Assembly (NCBI GenBank): GCA_023435805.1
Contig: JAEZMC010000128.1
Coordinates: forward strand, 1 to 17,748
DNA from: Bacillota bacterium
Lineage (GTDB): Bacteria; Bacillota; Clostridia; Acetivibrionales; DTU013
Direction: 5' to 3'
DNA length: 17,748 nucleotides
How positions within the stretch are numbered: the stretch's first letter is position 1; the number at the start of each line of letters is the position of its first letter. Under the pieces are notes generated by a model that ran no database searches, was not told where the DNA came from, and worked only from the letters and a program-made list of their open reading frames with translations. Shown here one piece after another: positions 13,475 through 17,748 of this stretch. The position numbers and the translations under genes are program-made.

Positions 13475-14605
13475 ATGAAGAGGATTATTGCGCTGGTATT
13501 GGTTTGCATGATGACATTCACCTTTTTGCTCACCGGCTGCGGCAGCAGCGGCACAGGTGATGAAGGAGCGGCCGGAAAGGCTGCGGGCGACAAAATCGAC
13601 GCCAAGGACATGAAGGTCGGCTTTATCTATGTCGGGCCTGTAAACGACGGTGGTTGGACGCAGGCGCATGACAACGGCAGAAAATACCTTGAAGAAAAAC
13701 TCGGTGTAACTACATTATTTAAGGAAAGCGTTCCTGAGGGCGCAGAATCGAAGAAGTCCATTATGGAGCTTGTTGACGCAGGCTGCAAGGTGATTTTTAC
13801 CACCAGCTTCGGATACATGGATCCTACGGAAGAAGTGGCAAAGGAATTCCCAGATATCAAATTCCTCCACTGCTCAGGTTCCAAGACCCTTGACAACATG
13901 AGCAATTACTTTGGAAGAATGTATGAAGCAAGATATCTCTCCGGCATCGTTGCAGGTATGAAGACCAAAGCCAATAAAATCGGCTATGTTGCCGCAATGC
14001 CGATCGCCGAAGTTTTCAACGGCATCAATGCTTTCACACTCGGCGTACAGTCGGTCAATCCGGATGCAAAGGTTATCGTCAGATGGTCCAACACCTGGTA
14101 TGATACGGCCAAGGAAAAAGAAGCCGCTGTATCCGTACTGGACGAGGGCTGCGATGTGTTGACGCTTCATAACGATTCCACAGCTGTTCAGATCGAGGCA
14201 CAGGACAGGGGCGCAGCCGTGATCGGCTACAATCTGGATACGCCGGATGCAGCTCCCAAGGCTTACATGACCGCTCCCGTATGGAATTGGGGCCCCTATT
14301 ATGCACAGCAGGTCCAGAATGCAATGGACGGAACCTGGAAATCCGAAGCTTATGCCGGTGGTCTGATAGACGGTCTGGTCAATCTGGCGCCGCTTACCGC
14401 CAATATTCCCGAAGGCTCAAAGGAAAAGGTGGAGGAAGCACAGAAGAAGATACTGGACGGCTCGCTCAAAGTGTTTGCAGGCCCGATCTACGGACAGGAT
14501 GGCAGCCTGAAGGTTAAAGAAGGCGAAGTAGTTTCCGAAACAGACATTGCGGTTTCCATGAACTGGTTTGTTAAGGGAGTCGAAGGTACAACGGACGGCA
14601 AGTAG
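13475..14605 (+). CDS. BMP-family nucleoside-binding lipoprotein of an ABC importer
   Basis: The 376-residue protein has a lipoprotein signal peptide with lipobox LLTGC (lipidated Cys22), followed by a Gly/Ser/Ala-rich linker. The rest is a PnrA/Med-like BMP domain: MKVGFIYVGPVNDGGWTQAHDNGRKYLEE at the first beta-alpha unit, FHTS-like positions around KVIFTTSFGYMDP, and VLTLHNDSTAVQIEAQDRG and VIGYNLDTP later. BMP proteins linked to this transporter type bind purine nucleosides such as guanosine, adenosine and inosine, and hand them to the permeases. Homologues are B. subtilis NupN (YufN) and Treponema PnrA. AGGAGAGG is a good ribosome binding site. The gene is 70 bases after xpt, with no terminator between. 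Confidence 0.92.
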   Translation: MKRIIALVLVCMMTFTFLLTGCGSSGTGDEGAAGKAAGDKIDAKDMKVGFIYVGPVNDGGWTQAHDNGRKYLEEKLGVTTLFKESVPEGAESKKSIMELVDAGCKVIFTTSFGYMDPTEEVAKEFPDIKFLHCSGSKTLDNMSNYFGRMYEARYLSGIVAGMKTKANKIGYVAAMPIAEVFNGINAFTLGVQSVNPDAKVIVRWSNTWYDTAKEKEAAVSVLDEGCDVLTLHNDSTAVQIEAQDRGAAVIGYNLDTPDAAPKAYMTAPVWNWGPYYAQQVQNAMDGTWKSEAYAGGLIDGLVNLAPLTANIPEGSKEKVEEAQKKILDGSLKVFAGPIYGQDGSLKVKEGEVVSETDIAVSMNWFVKGVEGTTDGK

Positions 14606-14610
14606 CAGGC

Positions 14611-14651
14611 CGGAAAGTCACATACTTCCGCAATTGCCGGTGCATTTGCGG
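14611..14651 (+). other. Intergenic hairpins after the BMP gene
   Basis: CGGAAAGT (14611-14618) pairs, with a bulged A, with ACTTCCG (14624-14630). CCGCAA (14628-14633) pairs with TTGCGG (14646-14651). The two stems share the CCG and so exclude each other. No T tract follows. Hairpins at this position often protect the binding-protein mRNA and allow more of it than of the membrane subunits; that role is inferred. Confidence 0.45.
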
Positions 14652-14678
14652 TGATATACAGAAAAAACGGGTGATTTT

Positions 14679-16217
14679 GTGAATTGTGATAATGCGTATA
14701 TACAAATCGAGAATGTTACCAAAACCTTCGGGACAGTGGTAGCCAACAACAAAATCTGTCTTGATGTCCGGAAAGGCGAGATCCATGCCCTTCTCGGAGA
14801 GAACGGTTCCGGTAAGAGTACGCTGATGAACGTGCTGTCAGGGATTTATTCCCCTGACAGCGGTTCTGTTTTTATCGGAGGCAAACAGGTGTGCTTCAAT
14901 TCTCCCAAAGATTCCATCAAGCTGGGAATCGGAATGATACACCAGCACTTCAAGCTGGTTGACGTACTGACTGCGAAGGAAAACATCGTTGCCGGCCAGA
15001 AGGGGGACTTCCTGCTGGGAAACAGGGAGCTTTCGGAGAAAATAGCCGCCATATCTGCGAAATTCGGACTGGAAGTGAACCCGGACAAAAAGGTCTATAA
15101 CATGTCCGTGGGTGAGAAGCAGAATGTGGAGATATTGAAGGTATTGTACAGGGGAGCGGAAATACTGATCCTGGATGAACCTACCGCAGTTCTGACACCA
15201 CAGGAAACACAGAAGCTTTTTGACATCACAAGAAATATGAAAAAGGCGGGATGCGCGGTCATCGTCATCACGCACAAGCTGCAGGAGGTCATGGAAATCA
15301 GTGACCGGATCACAGTACTTCGCAAAGGTGAAACTGTGGGTACGGTGAATAAAAATGAAACGGATATCCGTCAGCTTACGGAAATGATGGTAGGCAGGCC
15401 GATCAATTTTAGTATAGAACGGCCTGAAACGAAAAATAGGAAAACCATACTGAAGATTGATAATCTGACTGTATATAATGAGGATAAAGCAAAAGCATTG
15501 GATCGTGTCTCCTTTGAACTGCAAACCGGAGAGATCCTGGGTGTTGCCGGCGTGGCCGGCAGCGGGCAGAAGGAATTGTGTGAAACCATCGCGGGCCTTT
15601 GCCAGGTTGCTTCGGGGGAAATGCTGTATGAAGGCGAAAGCCTTGTCGGAAAAAACCCGAGGGATATCATCAAAATGGGCATCAGCATGAGCTTCATTCC
15701 CGAGGACAGGCTCGGCATGGGCCTTGTGGCATCCATGGACATGGTGGATAATTTGGTACTCAAGGATTATCAGAACCACAAGGGCATGATGATTGACCGG
15801 AAGCCGGCAGCCGAAAAGGCAATGGAGCTGATACGCAAGCTTGACATTGTCACTCCCGGTATCCACCATCCGGTCAGACAGCTGTCCGGCGGCAATATTC
15901 AAAAGGTCCTTCTGGGAAGGGAGATGGACTCCAACCCCAGGCTGCTGATTACGGCCTATCCGGTCAGAGGTCTGGATATCGGAGCTTCCTATACTATTTA
16001 CGAGCTGCTGAACGAGCAGAAGAAAAAGGGTGTTGCCGTGCTGTATATCGGCGAAGACCTGGATGTATTGATGGAGCTCTGCGACAGGATCATGGTGATC
16101 TGTGACGGGAAAGTGATCGGCATAGTCAACGCCGGCTGCTGTACCAAGGAGCAGCTTGGGATGCTGATGGCCGGAGAAAGCTATGAGAAGGTGATGGAGG
16201 TGGATAGCCATGCTTAG
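14679..16217 (+). CDS. Double-domain ABC ATPase of a nucleoside importer
   Basis: The 512-residue protein contains two fused ATPase domains, as in the sugar/nucleoside (CUT2-like) family and NupO (YufO). Domain 1 is canonical: Walker A GENGSGKST (40-48), a signature around MSVGEKQ (142-148) and Walker B ILILDEP (162-168), followed by VITHK. Domain 2 is degenerate: GVAGSGQKE replaces a true Walker A (291-299), LSGGN is intact (402-406), and the Walker B Asp-Glu is replaced in LLITAYPVRGLD (422-433), as is usual for this family. The start is GTG at 14679, with GGGTGA upstream. It ends by overlapping the next gene by eight bases, so the two are translationally coupled. Confidence 0.93.
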   Translation: MNCDNAYIQIENVTKTFGTVVANNKICLDVRKGEIHALLGENGSGKSTLMNVLSGIYSPDSGSVFIGGKQVCFNSPKDSIKLGIGMIHQHFKLVDVLTAKENIVAGQKGDFLLGNRELSEKIAAISAKFGLEVNPDKKVYNMSVGEKQNVEILKVLYRGAEILILDEPTAVLTPQETQKLFDITRNMKKAGCAVIVITHKLQEVMEISDRITVLRKGETVGTVNKNETDIRQLTEMMVGRPINFSIERPETKNRKTILKIDNLTVYNEDKAKALDRVSFELQTGEILGVAGVAGSGQKELCETIAGLCQVASGEMLYEGESLVGKNPRDIIKMGISMSFIPEDRLGMGLVASMDMVDNLVLKDYQNHKGMMIDRKPAAEKAMELIRKLDIVTPGIHHPVRQLSGGNIQKVLLGREMDSNPRLLITAYPVRGLDIGASYTIYELLNEQKKKGVAVLYIGEDLDVLMELCDRIMVICDGKVIGIVNAGCCTKEQLGMLMAGESYEKVMEVDSHA

Positions 16218-17289
16218 GATTGCAAAAAGAACGGGACTTACCAGGAAGCAGTCCATTATCTACCGGTTCGTTGCCGTATTCGGTGCATTGGTTGCATCGG
16301 GTATATTTATACTGGCGCTCGGGCACAATCCCTTCGCCGTATATGCCTCCATGCTGGAAGGCGCTTTCGGGACACTGTACCGGTTTAAGGAAACTGTCAT
16401 CAAGACCATTCCGCTGGTTATTACTTCATTAGGTATTGCAGTGGCTTTTAAAATGAAATTCTGGAATATCGGTGCGGAAGGTCAGATCTTTATGGGTGGC
16501 TTTGCGGCTGCCTATTTTGCACTGAACTATCCCGGTATACCGCTTCCTCTCATGCTGCTTATTATGGCGGTTGCGGGCTTTATAGCAGGCGGCCTGTGGG
16601 CGTTGATACCGGCGTTTTTCAAAGCGCAGTTCGGAACGAATGAAACACTTTTTACACTGATGATGAACTATGTCGCCCTCAAATGGGTGACCTACCTGCA
16701 GTACGGTCCATGGAAGGACCCGAAGGTGGGAGGCTTCCCGCTGATCGCCAAATTTGGTGAAAACGCCATACTTCCAAAATTCCTTGGAATACACATTGGC
16801 TGGGTGGTTATGCTGGTTCTGGTCGTGCTCATGTATTTCTTCATGAAAAAGACTAAAATGGGCTACGAGATTGCTGTTGTCGGTGAAAGTGAAAATACGG
16901 CGCGCTATGCCGGAATGAATATCAAAAAGATTATTCTCACGTCTCTACTCGTCAGCGGCGGGCTTTGCGGACTGACGGGCATGATCCAGGCGGCCGGCGT
17001 GAATCATACGCTGGGCATTGAGCTTACGTCGGGAATAGGTTTTACGGCCATCATTACCACCTGGCTGGGGCAGCTGAGCGCACCGGTGATTTTAGTCGTA
17101 TCTTTTCTCTTTTCCATATTGCTGCAGGGAGGCTCGTTCATCCAGACGGCGTTTCAGATCCCGGCAGCCGTGGCGCAGTTGATACAGGGAACCATACTGT
17201 TTTTTGTGCTTGGCACGGAATTTTTCATACAATACAGGCTTGTATTCAAGGGAAAACCTGCAGTGAGCAGGCAAAAGGAGGCGGTATAA
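16210..17289 (+). CDS. ABC importer permease, first membrane subunit (NupP/YufP-like)
   Basis: The 359-residue protein is a BPD_transp_2 permease with about nine to ten hydrophobic segments. The conserved family stretch is AVAFKMKFWNIGAEGQIFMGGFAAAY (about 77-102), and the EAA-like cytoplasmic loop is around KTKMGYEIAVVGESENTARYAGMNIKKI (about 215-242). This last pattern is typical of permeases for purine nucleosides and related sugars. The ATG overlaps the stop of the ATPase gene, and GGAGGTGG lies seven bases upstream. It acts in the membrane with the next permease and the BMP lipoprotein. Confidence 0.92.
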   Translation: MLRIAKRTGLTRKQSIIYRFVAVFGALVASGIFILALGHNPFAVYASMLEGAFGTLYRFKETVIKTIPLVITSLGIAVAFKMKFWNIGAEGQIFMGGFAAAYFALNYPGIPLPLMLLIMAVAGFIAGGLWALIPAFFKAQFGTNETLFTLMMNYVALKWVTYLQYGPWKDPKVGGFPLIAKFGENAILPKFLGIHIGWVVMLVLVVLMYFFMKKTKMGYEIAVVGESENTARYAGMNIKKIILTSLLVSGGLCGLTGMIQAAGVNHTLGIELTSGIGFTAIITTWLGQLSAPVILVVSFLFSILLQGGSFIQTAFQIPAAVAQLIQGTILFFVLGTEFFIQYRLVFKGKPAVSRQKEAV

Positions 17290-17748
17290 TTGAACTGGAC
17301 TGCATTTCTGTTTATGGCTGTACAGGCCGGGACTCCGCTCTTGTTTGCCACATTGGGAGAAATTATTACAGAAAAGGTTGGCAACCTGAACCTCGGTGTC
17401 GAAGGTATGATGCTGGTGGGCGCTGTAGCCGGTTTTTCACTGGGCTTTATGACGCATAATCCGGCGCTTGCGCTGCTGGGAGCTTTTATTGCGGGTGGAC
17501 TGGCGGCGCTGATCTATGCGTTCCTGACCGTTACACTGCGGGTCAACCAGATTGTCACAGGCCTTTCATTAACCATATTTGGCACCGGCGTAGCCGGGTT
17601 TGCGGGAAAATCTCTGTCCGGCAAGCTGGTACCGGAGGATGTGAAAAGCTTTTTCGCAGATGTCAAAATACCGCTGCTGGGCGATATCCCGGTAATCGGT
17701 AAAATATTGTTCCAGCAGGACTGGTTTGTTTACCTGGGATATGTGCTG
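17290..17748 (+). CDS. ABC importer permease, second membrane subunit (NupQ/YufQ-like), partial
   Basis: The frame is open from TTG at 17290 to the end of the window (153 codons); the 3' part is outside. The TTG directly follows the stop of the previous gene, with GGAGGCGG (17278-17285) as ribosome binding site. The protein begins MNWTAFLFMAVQAGTPLLFATLGEIITEKVGNLNLGVEGMM, the classic N-terminus of the shorter BPD_transp_2 nucleoside permease that pairs with the preceding one. Membrane segments alternate with short loops, and VNQIVTGLSLTIFGTG is the conserved middle motif. It completes the binding protein-ATPase-two-permease set. Confidence 0.9.
   Translation, partial: MNWTAFLFMAVQAGTPLLFATLGEIITEKVGNLNLGVEGMMLVGAVAGFSLGFMTHNPALALLGAFIAGGLAALIYAFLTVTLRVNQIVTGLSLTIFGTGVAGFAGKSLSGKLVPEDVKSFFADVKIPLLGDIPVIGKILFQQDWFVYLGYVL

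Noticed and set aside
14838..16256. Long open frame (472 codons) on the minus strand opposite the ABC ATPase gene
   Set aside because: It is the mirror of a clearly real ATPase gene with all motifs. Its own product is His/Leu/Ile-rich without family features, and it has no credible ribosome binding site.
16210..17748. Sugar (ribose/galactose) importer instead of nucleoside importer
   Set aside because: The binding protein is of the BMP/PnrA class, not the periplasmic sugar-binding class, and the genes follow xpt and a purine riboswitch. The nucleoside role is far better supported.

Overview
The window looks like chromosomal DNA of a mid-GC, low-complexity-free Firmicute, most likely a member of the class Clostridia. 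Supporting signs are strong AGGAGG-type ribosome binding sites, TTG and GTG starts, sigma-A promoters with 17-base spacers, rho-independent terminators, S-layer (SLH) anchoring, ECF vitamin transporter subunits and three Gram-positive-style riboswitches. The species cannot be read from the sequence. No rRNA, tRNA, CRISPR array, intact insertion sequence or phage gene was seen.

Left part (1-5830). The end of a TPR-type protein is followed by a patatin-like phospholipase that converges, across a bidirectional terminator, on a large secreted PIG-L/LmbE-family deacetylase read on the minus strand. A ROK-family regulator lies upstream of the deacetylase on the same strand. The two promoters share a 14-base identical AT-rich motif that overlaps each -10 box, so the ROK protein probably controls both itself and the deacetylase. 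Between the ROK gene and thrC lies a decayed copy of the 3' end of the patatin-like gene.

Middle (5831-10991). Threonine synthase is followed by a terminator, then by an unusual leader carrying a direct repeat nested in inverted repeats, then by a secreted GH18 glycosidase with three SLH domains. Two vitamin or precursor importers follow, each behind a riboswitch with a terminator: queT behind a preQ1-I-like element, and thiT behind a TPP riboswitch. A second promoter-like sequence with a palindromic spacer sits after the TPP terminator. Neither S component has its own ECF ATPase/T module here, so both presumably use a shared module encoded elsewhere.

Right part (10992-17748). An FAD-dependent dehydrogenase on the minus strand diverges from a purine salvage and uptake operon. 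A guanine-type purine riboswitch precedes xpt, followed by a BMP-family nucleoside-binding lipoprotein, a double-domain ABC ATPase, a permease and the first 153 codons of a second permease, which is cut by the window edge. The last four resemble the B. subtilis NupNOPQ type of nucleoside importer. Their tight packing suggests import of purine nucleosides and salvage of xanthine/guanine as one unit.

Most genes are recognisable families. The least explained items are the shared ROK operator, the palindrome-in-spacer promoters of thiT and the BMP gene, the repeat-built leader of the GH18 gene, and the patatin gene remnant.
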